From JBBROS01 sp965199595 (lineage in GTDB: Bacteria > Pseudomonadota > Alphaproteobacteria > Acetobacterales > Acetobacteraceae): a stretch of DNA of 64,000 nucleotides. Of this stretch, positions 48,221-56,186 are shown piece after piece (the stretch's first letter is position 1; every line of letters starts with the position of its first letter). Location of the stretch: contig OZ241182.1 in NCBI GenBank assembly GCA_965199595.1, positions 868,001 through 932,000 of the forward strand, given 5' to 3'. A program made the translations under genes and the position numbers. The notes below the pieces were generated by a model. That model was not told the origin of the DNA. It made no database searches and worked only from the letters and a program-made list of their open reading frames with translations.

Positions 48221-49842
48221 GCGACCAGACCTCGCGGGCCCATGTACGGCGCAGCAAGTTCTCCCTGATCTGGCTGATCCCGCTGCTGGCGCTGGCCGTC
48301 GCGGGCTATCTCGGCGTTCGCAGTGTGCGGAGCGAGGGGCCGCGCATCACCCTGTCGTTCAAGACCGGGGACGGTCTGGTCGCCGGGCAGACGCGGGTGC
48401 GGCACAAGGCGGTGGAGCTGGGCCAGGTGGAAGGGGTCCATCTGAGCGACGACATGCAGACGGTGCTGGTGACGGTACGGATGCAGCGGGATGCCGCACC
48501 CTACCTCACGGACCAGGCGCGGTTCTGGGTGGTGCGGCCGCGGCTCAGTTCCGGCAGCATCTCGGGCATCGAGACCCTGGTGTCCGGCAGCTACATCGAG
48601 ATGGACCCGGGCACGCGGGGCGGGACGGTCAAGACCGATTTCGTGGGGCTGGAGAGCCCGCCGGGTGTCCGGAGCGGTGAGCCTGGGCGGACCTACAAGG
48701 TGAAGGCGGAGCGGATCGGGTCATTGGGGGCCGGGGCGCCGGTGTTCTACCGCGACATCACCGTGGGCGAGGTGCTGGGCTACGACATCGGCGACGGCGT
48801 GGGGCCGGTGACGGTCACGGTGTTCGTCCGCAGCCCCTACGATGCCTTCGTGCGGAAGGGATCGCACTTCTGGAACGCCTCCGGGCTTTCAGTGCAGGTG
48901 GGCAATGACGGCATCCATGTCGAGGTCGCGAGCCTGCAGGCGCTGATCTCCGGCGGCGTGGCCTTCGATGCGCCGCGGGATGGCGCGGCGGCCAAGCCGG
49001 TGACGGAGGGCACGGAGTTCAAGCTGTTCCGCAACTACGCCGATGCCCAGTCCGCCGGCTACACGACCCGGCAGGACTTCGTGTCCTATTTCGAAAGCAG
49101 CGTGCGTGGCCTGTCGCGCGGTTCCGCTGTCGAGTTCTACGGGCTGCAGATCGGCACCGTCACCGATGTCGGGATCGATTTCGACCCGGCCACGACGCGG
49201 GCCCGGGTCCGCGTGCGGTTCGAGATCCAGCCGGAGCGGCTGGGCGATCCGAAGCTTGTCGAGGTGGCGCCGCTGGAGGTGGCGCGGGACCTGGTGGCGC
49301 GTGGCCTGCGCGCCCAGCTGCGCACCTCCAGCTACCTGACCGGCTCCATGGTGCTGGCGATGGACTTCGTGCCCGGCGCCCCGCCGGCGGTGCTGACGAT
49401 GGAGGGCCATGACGGCGTGGTGCCCAGCAGCGGCGGCGGGCTCGACAACATCCTGTCCGCCGTCAGCAACATCGCGAGCCGGCTGGACCGTCTGCCGTTG
49501 GACGAGATCGGGCAGAACCTGAACGGCACCCTGCGCTCCGCCGCCGGCGCGATGTCCAGCGTGCAGGACCTGGCGCGGAAGGCCGAGACCGGCCTGAGCC
49601 CGGTGCTAGCGCGGCTGCCGGCGATGGTGACGGCGCTGCAGGATGCGGTCAGTAAGGCCGGGCGCACCTTCGGGTCGTTGGACAGCAGCTATGGCAAGGA
49701 CAGCCAATTCAACCGGGAGCTGGAACGCGCAATGGTACAGGTCGGCGACACCGCACGGTCCATCAGGCTGCTGGCGGACTTCCTCGACCGGCATCCGGAG
49801 GCGCTGGTGCGTGGCCGGGCCGAAGTGGGATCGACCCGTTGA
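48217..49842 (+). CDS. pqiB: PqiB, three-MCE-domain lipid transport protein
   Basis: 541 residues. One N-terminal membrane helix (LIWLIPLLALAVAGYLGV) anchors it; three MCE (MlaD) domains follow, starting around RITLSFKTGDGLVAGQTRVR, TYKVKAERIGSLGAGAPVFY, and FVSYFESSVRGLSRGSAVEFYG. A long helical C-terminus forms the needle-like tunnel between membranes. MCE proteins move lipids between the inner and outer membranes. The start overlaps pqiA (ATGA). Confidence 0.95.
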   Translation: MSDQTSRAHVRRSKFSLIWLIPLLALAVAGYLGVRSVRSEGPRITLSFKTGDGLVAGQTRVRHKAVELGQVEGVHLSDDMQTVLVTVRMQRDAAPYLTDQARFWVVRPRLSSGSISGIETLVSGSYIEMDPGTRGGTVKTDFVGLESPPGVRSGEPGRTYKVKAERIGSLGAGAPVFYRDITVGEVLGYDIGDGVGPVTVTVFVRSPYDAFVRKGSHFWNASGLSVQVGNDGIHVEVASLQALISGGVAFDAPRDGAAAKPVTEGTEFKLFRNYADAQSAGYTTRQDFVSYFESSVRGLSRGSAVEFYGLQIGTVTDVGIDFDPATTRARVRVRFEIQPERLGDPKLVEVAPLEVARDLVARGLRAQLRTSSYLTGSMVLAMDFVPGAPPAVLTMEGHDGVVPSSGGGLDNILSAVSNIASRLDRLPLDEIGQNLNGTLRSAAGAMSSVQDLARKAETGLSPVLARLPAMVTALQDAVSKAGRTFGSLDSSYGKDSQFNRELERAMVQVGDTARSIRLLADFLDRHPEALVRGRAEVGSTR

Positions 49843-50414
49843 TCAAGCGGCGCCTGTTGCTCGGCATGCCGCTGGCATTGCCGATGGTCCTGTCCGGCTG
49901 CGCCTCACCGGAGCCTGCCTATTTCACGCTGCAGGCCCGGCCCGGCCCGGTGGCGGCGTCCGGCGTGCGCCTGGTGGAGCTGCGGCGCATCGGGCTGGCC
50001 GGGTATCTCGACCGGCCGGAGATCGTCCGCAACAACGCCGATTACCGCCTGCGCATCCAGGGCGGCGAACGCTGGGGCGAGCCGCTGGGTGACCTGATCG
50101 CGCGGATCCTGGCGGAGGACCTGAACCTGCGCCTGCCGGGCAGCAGCGTGTTCACCTCGGCGGGGGCCATCTCGGTCACGGCGGATGCGACCGTGGAGAT
50201 GGACGTGCAGCGGTTCGACATGGATGCGAACGGCCAGGTGATGGTGCTGGCGCAGGTGGCAATCTCCCGCGGGCGCAACCGGGACCGGGCGATGGCGCAG
50301 ACCATCCGCATTGCCGTGACCCCGGCCGGGCCAGGCACCACGGCGCTGGTGGCGGCGATGAGTGCGGCGCTCGGGCAGGTGGCGGACCGGATTGCGCCGA
50401 TGCTTGGCGTTTAG
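49839..50414 (+). CDS. pqiC: PqiC outer-membrane lipoprotein
   Basis: 191 residues. Signal peptide with lipobox LSGC; then an ABC-transport auxiliary / PqiC fold (YFTLQARPGP, LVELRRIGLAGYLDRPEIV, GERWGEPLGDLIARILAEDL). It docks the PqiB needle at the outer membrane. The start is a TTG that overlaps the pqiB stop by 4 bases (TTGA). Confidence 0.92.
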   Translation: MIKRRLLLGMPLALPMVLSGCASPEPAYFTLQARPGPVAASGVRLVELRRIGLAGYLDRPEIVRNNADYRLRIQGGERWGEPLGDLIARILAEDLNLRLPGSSVFTSAGAISVTADATVEMDVQRFDMDANGQVMVLAQVAISRGRNRDRAMAQTIRIAVTPAGPGTTALVAAMSAALGQVADRIAPMLGV

Positions 50415-50507
50415 CCGATGCTGCAGGTTTAACGGGCGCAATCGGTTTCGGGTGGCTTGACCCCTGATCGCTGAAACCCCTATACCCGCGGGCGCGGTCA
50501 TCCCGGC

Positions 50508-50582
<75 letters not shown>

Positions 50583-50719
50583 TCCTTCGGTCTCGTCCCG
50601 GCGGCCGATCAGCGCGCATCCATCCCGAGCTTGTGTGCGGCCCTGACGGCCGGGGTTCGGCTATGCTGTTCCATCACCGGCCGCATCGGGCGGATCGCGG
50701 CTGAACGGGGGAGACCACG

Positions 50720-51316
50720 ATGAGGGCCATCATACAGGCTGGCGCTGCGTTGTGCGTCAGCGTCCTGGGCGGATGCGTCGCGCCGCCGCTGGTGCTGCCG
50801 CCCACTGCGGTGGGGCCGGTGGCGCCGCCGCCGCCGCCCTTCGTCGCGGTGCCCGGGCCCGGCAAGACCGAGGCGCTGTTCCGGCAGGATGACGTGTATT
50901 GCCGCACCACGCCGCCGCCGCCGCGCCCGGCGAGCCAGGCCGGGGTGCCGCCGGAGGACAGCAGCAGCCTGACGCCGGGCGTGCTGTACCTGCAATGCAT
51001 GGAATCGCGTAACAACACGATCCAGCCGTTGCAGGTTACAGCGCCGCAACCCGTCTATACCTATCTGCAGCCGTATCCGGTCTATGTCGGGCCTTGGTAT
51101 GGCTTCGGTTATCCCTGGTATTACGGCTCGGTCGGGTTCGGGTTCTATGGCGGCTATGGGTTTGGCGGCTTCGGGTATCGTGGCTACGGCTATGGATACC
51201 GGGGCGGCTATGGATACCGGGGGCGCTTTGGGGGCGGCTATGGCGGGTATCGCGGCGGTTACGGTGGCGGCTATGGCGGCTTCCGCGGCGGCGGCGGCTT
51301 CCGCGGCGGGCGTTAG
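50720..51316 (+). CDS. Gly/Tyr-rich lipoprotein
   Basis: 198 residues. Lipoprotein signal with lipobox LGGC (Cys19). A Pro-rich stretch is followed by a small Cys-containing region (DVYCRTTP, LYLQCMESRN) and then, from about residue 115, a tail made of GYG/GGY/RGG units. No domain is recognised; similar Gly/Tyr-rich envelope proteins are common in alphaproteobacteria. The stop codon overlaps the hutH stop by 4 bases, tail to tail. Confidence 0.75.
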   Translation: MRAIIQAGAALCVSVLGGCVAPPLVLPPTAVGPVAPPPPPFVAVPGPGKTEALFRQDDVYCRTTPPPPRPASQAGVPPEDSSSLTPGVLYLQCMESRNNTIQPLQVTAPQPVYTYLQPYPVYVGPWYGFGYPWYYGSVGFGFYGGYGFGGFGYRGYGYGYRGGYGYRGRFGGGYGGYRGGYGGGYGGFRGGGGFRGGR

Positions 51317-52860
51317 GCCACCCCGGGCAACGCGACGCCGGACCAGGCATGAAGGTCGCCGCCGCGCACCATGGCGGTGGCGGCGTCGATGTCCGGGGCG
51401 AAGAAGCGATCATCCTCCAGCATCGGCACTGTCGTCCGCAGGGACCGGCGCACCTGTTCCAGCGGCGCGGAGCTGGCCAGCGGGCGGCGGAAGTCGCAGC
51501 CCTGGGCGGCGGCCAGCAGCTCGATCCCGATGACGGCTTCGAGGTTCGCCACCATCGGTAGCAGGCGCCGGGCGCCGTGGCAGGCCATGGAGACGTGGTC
51601 CTCCTGGTTGGCCGAGGTGGGGATGCTGTCCACGCTGGCCGGATACGCACGCTGCTTGTTCTCGGACACCAGGGCGGCGGCGGTGACCTGCGGGATCATG
51701 AAGCCGGAGTTGAGGCCGGGGCGCGGCGTGAGGAAGGCCGGCAGCCCGGCGGAGACAGCCGGGTCGACCAGCATGGCGATGCGGCGTTCCGCCAGGGAGC
51801 CGATCTCGCACAGCGCCATGGCGATCATGTCGGCGGCGAATGCCACCGGCTCCGCGTGGAAGTTGCCGCCGGAGACGACGTCGCCGCCGCCCAGGCCGTC
51901 CGCGTCGGCGAAGACCAGCGGGTTGTCGCTGACGCCGTTGGCCTCGGTTTCCAGTGTGGTGGCGGCCTGGCGCAGCAGGTCCAGCACCGCGCCCATCACC
52001 TGCGGCTGGCAGCGCAGGCAGTAGGGGTCCTGCACCCGGTCGTCGCCGGTGCGGTGGCTGTCGCGGATGGCGCTGCCGGCCAGCAGGGCGCGCAGGCCGG
52101 CGGCGACCGCGATCTGTCCGGGATGGCGGCGCAGGCGCTGGATGCGGTCCTCGAAGGGGGTGTCGCTGCCCATACCGGCATCGGTGCTGAGGGCGCCGGT
52201 GACCAGGGCGGCCTGGAACGCGGTCTCGGCGGCGAACAGGCCGGTGAGCGCCAGGGCGGTGGAGACCTGGGTGCCGTTGAGCAGCGCGAGCCCCTCCTTC
52301 GGCCCCAGCACCGCCGGGGACAGCCCGGCCTTCTGCAACGCCTCGGCCGCCGGGACCGGCTGGCCGTCGACCAGGAAGCTGCCCTCGCCGATCAGGGCCG
52401 CGGCCAGGTGGGCGAGGGGGGCAAGGTCGCCCGAGGCGCCGACCGAGCCCTGCCCGGGGATCAGCGGTATCAGACCGCGGTCCAGGCAGTCGCCCAGCAG
52501 CGTGATGGTGGACCAGCGCACGCCGGAGGCGCCCTGGGCCAGGGAGGCGAGCTTCAGCGCCATGACGAGGCGCACGACCGGGACCGGCAACGGGGCGCCG
52601 ACGCCGGCGGCGTGGGAGAGGACGATGTTGCGCTGGAGCCGGGCCAGGTCCTCGGGCCCGATGCGGACGCCGGCGAGTTTCCCGAAGCCGGTGTTGATGC
52701 CGTACACCGGGGCACCGCGGCTGAGGATGGTGGCGACGGTGTGGGCAGCGGCCTCGACTCCGGCGCGGTCATCGGGGTCGGGCCGGGCTTCGGCGCCGTG
52801 GAGGACCGCGCGCCAAGCGGAGAGTGGAACGTTGCCGCCGTGCAGGATGATGGGGGTCAT
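51313..52860 (-). CDS. hutH: Histidine ammonia-lyase
   Basis: 515 residues. The MIO cofactor arises from Ala142-Ser143-Gly144 in GSVGASGDLAPLAH. YGINTGFGK and the LSHAAG segment, whose His discriminates histidine from phenylalanine lyases, point to HutH. It converts L-histidine to urocanate. No hutU, hutI or hutG genes are nearby in this window. The ATG at 52860 gives the homologous start; an in-frame extension to 52935 is not needed. It is divergent from a binding-protein gene across a perfect palindrome. Confidence 0.95.
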   Translation of the reverse strand: MTPIILHGGNVPLSAWRAVLHGAEARPDPDDRAGVEAAAHTVATILSRGAPVYGINTGFGKLAGVRIGPEDLARLQRNIVLSHAAGVGAPLPVPVVRLVMALKLASLAQGASGVRWSTITLLGDCLDRGLIPLIPGQGSVGASGDLAPLAHLAAALIGEGSFLVDGQPVPAAEALQKAGLSPAVLGPKEGLALLNGTQVSTALALTGLFAAETAFQAALVTGALSTDAGMGSDTPFEDRIQRLRRHPGQIAVAAGLRALLAGSAIRDSHRTGDDRVQDPYCLRCQPQVMGAVLDLLRQAATTLETEANGVSDNPLVFADADGLGGGDVVSGGNFHAEPVAFAADMIAMALCEIGSLAERRIAMLVDPAVSAGLPAFLTPRPGLNSGFMIPQVTAAALVSENKQRAYPASVDSIPTSANQEDHVSMACHGARRLLPMVANLEAVIGIELLAAAQGCDFRRPLASSAPLEQVRRSLRTTVPMLEDDRFFAPDIDAATAMVRGGDLHAWSGVALPGVA

Positions 52861-52932
52861 GCGGCAGTCTCGGGTGTCGGCCTGTTGCTGTCCAGGGCCG
52901 GACCGCTTGCGGGAACCGTGCGGGTGGGCCAG

Positions 52933-52950
52933 CATCGTTGCGCAACGATG
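52933..52950. promoter_or_regulatory. Perfect 18-bp palindrome, candidate operator
   Basis: CATCGTTGCGCAACGATG is a perfect inverted repeat in the 99-bp gap between divergent hutH and an amino-acid binding protein gene, 10 bases before the ATG of the latter. Size, symmetry and location fit a dimeric repressor site controlling both genes. The regulator is not in the window. Confidence 0.65.
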
Positions 52951-52959
52951 GGGGCTCGC

Positions 52960-53718
52960 ATGACCACACGCCGCATTTTGATGACCGGGGCGCTGGCGCT
53001 GGCCGCTGTTCCACGCACCGTTCTGGCCCAGGCGGGAAAACCGGCGATGCGGGTGGGCAGCACGCCGACCGGGGTGCCGTTCACCTTCCTGGACACCAAG
53101 ACCAACACCATTCAGGGCATCATGGTGGACCTGGTGGCGGCGTTGGCGGCGGAGGCCGGGTTCACGTTCTCGATCGAGGCGCAGCCGTTCTCCACGCTGA
53201 TCCCGGCGTTGACCGGCAACAAGATCGACCTGATCGCCGCCGCCATGTTCGCCACCCCGGCGCGGGCGCAGATCATCGAATTCACCGACACCGTCATCAC
53301 CTACGGCGAGGGCCTGGTGGTGCCGGCTGCTGACAAGACCGACTACACGGCGCTGGCGGACCTCAAGGGCAAGATCGTGGGCGCGCAGGTGGGCACCGCC
53401 TTCGTGGAGCCGTTGCAGAAGAGCGGGCTGTTTCCCGAGGTCAGGATCTACGACACCATCCCCGACATCCTGCGGGACGTGAATGCGGGGCGGCTGGGCG
53501 CCGGGTTCGCGGACTTCCCGATCGTGGCCTACAACCTGCAGCAGGGCGGCTTTGCGGGCACGCGGCTGGTGCGGAGCTACAAGGCGGTGATCACCGGCTC
53601 GGTGGCGCTGGGGCTGCGCAAGGGCGACCCGGCCAAGGCCGGGCTCGACACGGCGCTGGTCAAGCTGAAGGCGGATGGGACGGTCGCGAAGATCCTGGCG
53701 AAGTGGGGGCTGAGCTGA
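52960..53718 (+). CDS. Amino-acid ABC transporter substrate-binding protein
   Basis: 252 residues. Sec/Tat-like signal (TTRRILMTGALALAAVPRTVLAQ). The periplasmic binding fold shows AMRVGSTPTGVPFTF, DLIAAAMFATPARAQIIEFTD and ADLKGKIVGAQVGTAFVE. Likely substrate is a polar amino acid; next to hutH, histidine or a relative is a reasonable guess. No permease is adjacent. ATG at 52960 with GGGGG upstream; 52948 is an alternative. Confidence 0.88.
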   Translation: MTTRRILMTGALALAAVPRTVLAQAGKPAMRVGSTPTGVPFTFLDTKTNTIQGIMVDLVAALAAEAGFTFSIEAQPFSTLIPALTGNKIDLIAAAMFATPARAQIIEFTDTVITYGEGLVVPAADKTDYTALADLKGKIVGAQVGTAFVEPLQKSGLFPEVRIYDTIPDILRDVNAGRLGAGFADFPIVAYNLQQGGFAGTRLVRSYKAVITGSVALGLRKGDPAKAGLDTALVKLKADGTVAKILAKWGLS

Positions 53719-53724
53719 ACCGGG

Positions 53725-54498
53725 TCAGCGGCGGGGGCGGTCACCCAGGATCGGTGCCAGGATCGGCTCGATGGCTTCGGCGATCCGCGCCTGGGCCTGT
53801 GCCGTGGGGTGCAGCGGGGGCGCGGGGGGGCTCAGCTGGTCGTCCAGGAACAGGGTGCGATCGACCTGGCCGTCCTTCATGAACATCCGGGTCACGTCGA
53901 GGTAGGTGACGCCGGGCACGGCGGCGTTGCCGTAGCGGGCGGCGAGTTCATGGTTCACCTGCTCCGTGGTGCGGGTCACGTACTTGCTGCGCACGCTGGG
54001 CAGGACGCTCAGCAGGATGATGCGGGTGGTGGGCAGGCGCTTGCGGCACTCCTCCACCACGGCGTCGATCCCAGCGACCGTCTGCGGTGCGGACCAGTGC
54101 ACGCGGCCCATGTTGTTGGCGCCGATGAGGATGATGGCGGCCTTGGGCTGCAGGCCGTTCAGCTCGCCGTTCTGCATGCGCCAGAGCAGGTGGCCGGTAT
54201 TGTCGCCGACGAAGCCCAGGTTGAGGGCGTTGCGGTCGCCGTAGAAATGCTGCCAGACCGGGGCGAAGTTGTTCCAGTCCTGCGGGCCCGACTTCTCCCA
54301 GTCCTGCGTGATGCTGTCGCCAAGCCAGACCAGGTCGACCCGGCGGCCGCGGATCTCGGCCAGCTTGGCCTCGTGCCGCTCCCGCCACCATGGCGTCTCC
54401 AGGCGCGAACTCGGCTGTGCGGCCACCGGGGCGCGCTCGGCCGCGGTCAGCAGCAGGGCTGCGGGGGAGAGCAGCAGCAGGCGGCGGCTGAGGGTCAT
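53725..54498 (-). CDS. SGNH/GDSL-type hydrolase, exported
   Basis: 257 residues. N-terminal export signal with LSRRLLLLSPAALLLTAA. The SGNH set is visible: WLGDSITQ (Ser), NLGFVGDNT (Gly), GANNMG (Asn) and PPLHPTAQ (His). Family members are esterases/lipases or acetylxylan-type deacetylases; this one resembles platelet-activating-factor acetylhydrolase-like SGNH enzymes. The ATG overlaps the uppP stop by 4 bases. Natural substrate unknown, perhaps an acyl group of an envelope polymer. Confidence 0.85.
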   Translation of the reverse strand: MTLSRRLLLLSPAALLLTAAERAPVAAQPSSRLETPWWRERHEAKLAEIRGRRVDLVWLGDSITQDWEKSGPQDWNNFAPVWQHFYGDRNALNLGFVGDNTGHLLWRMQNGELNGLQPKAAIILIGANNMGRVHWSAPQTVAGIDAVVEECRKRLPTTRIILLSVLPSVRSKYVTRTTEQVNHELAARYGNAAVPGVTYLDVTRMFMKDGQVDRTLFLDDQLSPPAPPLHPTAQAQARIAEAIEPILAPILGDRPRR

Positions 54499-55340
54499 CG
54501 GATCAGCAACAGCACGGCGCTGCCGGCGCCGAACACCAGGCAGTAGAAGGCGAAGGGGTTGAGCGCCCAGCTGTCATGGTTGCGGAAGTAGCGCATGAGG
54601 AAGGCGGTGCTGAGCCAGGCGGTGATGCCCGCCAGCACGGCGGCGATGGCGGCCTGCTGGAACACCCCGGCGGCCACCGAGGCATGCAGCAGGTGCGGCA
54701 CCTCGTGCACCGTGGCGCCCACGATGATGGGCGTGGCGATCAGGAAGGAGAAATGGGCGGAGGACTGGTGGTCCAGGCCCCTCAACAGCCCGCCGACCAT
54801 GGTGGCGCCGGCGCGGGAGACGCCGGGGAACAGCGCCCCGCACTGGAAGATGCCGATGATGAGCGCGTCCATGGGCGTCAGGTGGCTCAGCGGCTTGGCG
54901 CCGGCCACGCTGGCCCGGCCGCGCAGCTGCTCGCCGATCAGCAGGATCAGGCCGTTGAGCACCAGGAACCCGCAGGCGACCAGCGGGGTGGCGAACAGCG
55001 TACGGAAGAAGGAGGCGAGGCTGGCGCCCAGGATGACGGCGGGGATGGTGGCGACGATGATCAGCAGCGTCATGCGCCGGGCCTCGGCCACGCGGGTGGG
55101 GCCGCCCTGGCCGAGCACGCCGAGGGCGAGGCCCCACCAGTCGCGCCAGAAATACGCGATCAATGCAACGGCGGTGCCGGTGTGCAGCAGCACGAGGAAC
55201 GGCAGGAAATCGGCCGAACCCTGGTCGATGTTCCAGCCCAGCAGGGCCGGCACGATCACGGCATGGCCGAGACTGCTGATCGGGAACAGCTCGGTCGCGC
55301 CCTGGAGGATTGCGATGATGAAGGATTGCAGCGTGCTCAT
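54495..55340 (-). CDS. uppP: Undecaprenyl-diphosphatase UppP (BacA type)
   Basis: 281 residues, about eight membrane helices. The two active-site regions are QGATELFPISSLGH and GVSRAGATM. It dephosphorylates undecaprenyl pyrophosphate to recycle the carrier for peptidoglycan and surface glycans, and confers bacitracin resistance. The ATG at 55340 overlaps the upstream 2H-phosphoesterase stop; the ORF extension to 55634 is not part of the family. Confidence 0.95.
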   Translation of the reverse strand: MSTLQSFIIAILQGATELFPISSLGHAVIVPALLGWNIDQGSADFLPFLVLLHTGTAVALIAYFWRDWWGLALGVLGQGGPTRVAEARRMTLLIIVATIPAVILGASLASFFRTLFATPLVACGFLVLNGLILLIGEQLRGRASVAGAKPLSHLTPMDALIIGIFQCGALFPGVSRAGATMVGGLLRGLDHQSSAHFSFLIATPIIVGATVHEVPHLLHASVAAGVFQQAAIAAVLAGITAWLSTAFLMRYFRNHDSWALNPFAFYCLVFGAGSAVLLLIR

Positions 55341-55888
55341 GCCTTCGTGTCGCTGAACCCGTCCGACTTGGCAAGCGGCAGCGGCGCCCGGAACGGGAAG
55401 CGGCCGGCGGGCTCCCACGGGCCGCCGCGGTAATGCCAGAGCGCCAGGCCCTCGACCGCCACCGTATAGGGGGTGAAGCCGGCCTGCATCAGGGCGAGCA
55501 GCGCCGCGGCTTCCTGCGGCGCCACCTTGTTCTGGATGGTCACATGCGGGCGAAAGCCCTGCCGGTCCTGCGGGGTCAGTTGTTCGTGGAAGGCGCGGGC
55601 CAGGGCGGTGCGCAGCTGTGTCAGCGGGGCACATTCCAGGTTGTAGGCGACGCCGCGGCCCAGGCTGCGCAGCCCGGTGACGGATGCGGTGCAGGGTGCG
55701 CTGGCAGCGGCGAGCTGGCCAAGGGCGTGGTGCACGGCATCGAACTCGGTGCCCGGCAGGTGGTGGAACAACGTCACATGCGCCGCAATATGGTTCAGGT
55801 GCGACGGGAAATGCGCCTGGCGCAGACGGTCGAAGCGGGCCTGGTCGTTCGCGGCCAGCATGGCGGTCAGGATGAGGGGAGCGGTCAA
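55337..55888 (-). CDS. 2H phosphoesterase (2'-5' RNA ligase / LigT-like)
   Basis: 183 residues. It has the two HxT motifs of the family, HVTLF and HVTIQ, in a duplicated fold with LILTAMLAANDQARFDRL at the first strand. Members hydrolyse or ligate 2',3'-cyclic or 2'-5' RNA bonds. The start appears to be a TTG at 55888 sharing its first base position with the ATG of the next, divergent gene. It is first in a three-gene overlapping unit with uppP and the SGNH hydrolase. Confidence 0.85.
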   Translation of the reverse strand: MTAPLILTAMLAANDQARFDRLRQAHFPSHLNHIAAHVTLFHHLPGTEFDAVHHALGQLAAASAPCTASVTGLRSLGRGVAYNLECAPLTQLRTALARAFHEQLTPQDRQGFRPHVTIQNKVAPQEAAALLALMQAGFTPYTVAVEGLALWHYRGGPWEPAGRFPFRAPLPLAKSDGFSDTKA

Positions 55889-56178
55889 TGACGGAGCGCG
55901 AGCGGCTGGTGGCGCGATGGCTGACGCTGACGCGGACGGTGCTGCCCGGGATGGCTCGGGCGCAGGGATGGCCGATATCGGCAGATCATTGCTTCATGCG
56001 GGTCTTCCTGGACCACGCGATGGGCGGGCCCTGGCATCACCGGGTCGGGCGGCCGGCGATCCGGCATATGGATGATGCCGGGTTGAGCCGGGCCGTGCTG
56101 GCGGCGGAGCATGTCGTTGATCACCCGGGCGAGTTGCCGGACTTCAACCGACGCAGCCTGGCGTGGCGGCGGCGCTGA
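55888..56178 (+). CDS. Small conserved-looking protein, function unknown
   Basis: 96 residues, no signal. It contains ADHCFMRVFLDHAMGGPWHH and a basic C-terminal end (RRSLAWRRR). I do not assign a domain. The ATG at 55888 has AGGGGAGC at a good distance, supporting translation. It is head to head with the 2H-phosphoesterase start, leaving no space between the two start codons. It ends eight bases before the convergent AsmA gene stop. Confidence 0.7.
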   Translation: MTERERLVARWLTLTRTVLPGMARAQGWPISADHCFMRVFLDHAMGGPWHHRVGRPAIRHMDDAGLSRAVLAAEHVVDHPGELPDFNRRSLAWRRR

Positions 56179-56186
56179 ACCCGGCG

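Noticed and set aside
51313..52860. Phenylalanine or tyrosine ammonia-lyase instead of hutH
   Set aside because: The selectivity region has LSHAAG, with His as in histidine lyases, and overall pattern matches HutH.
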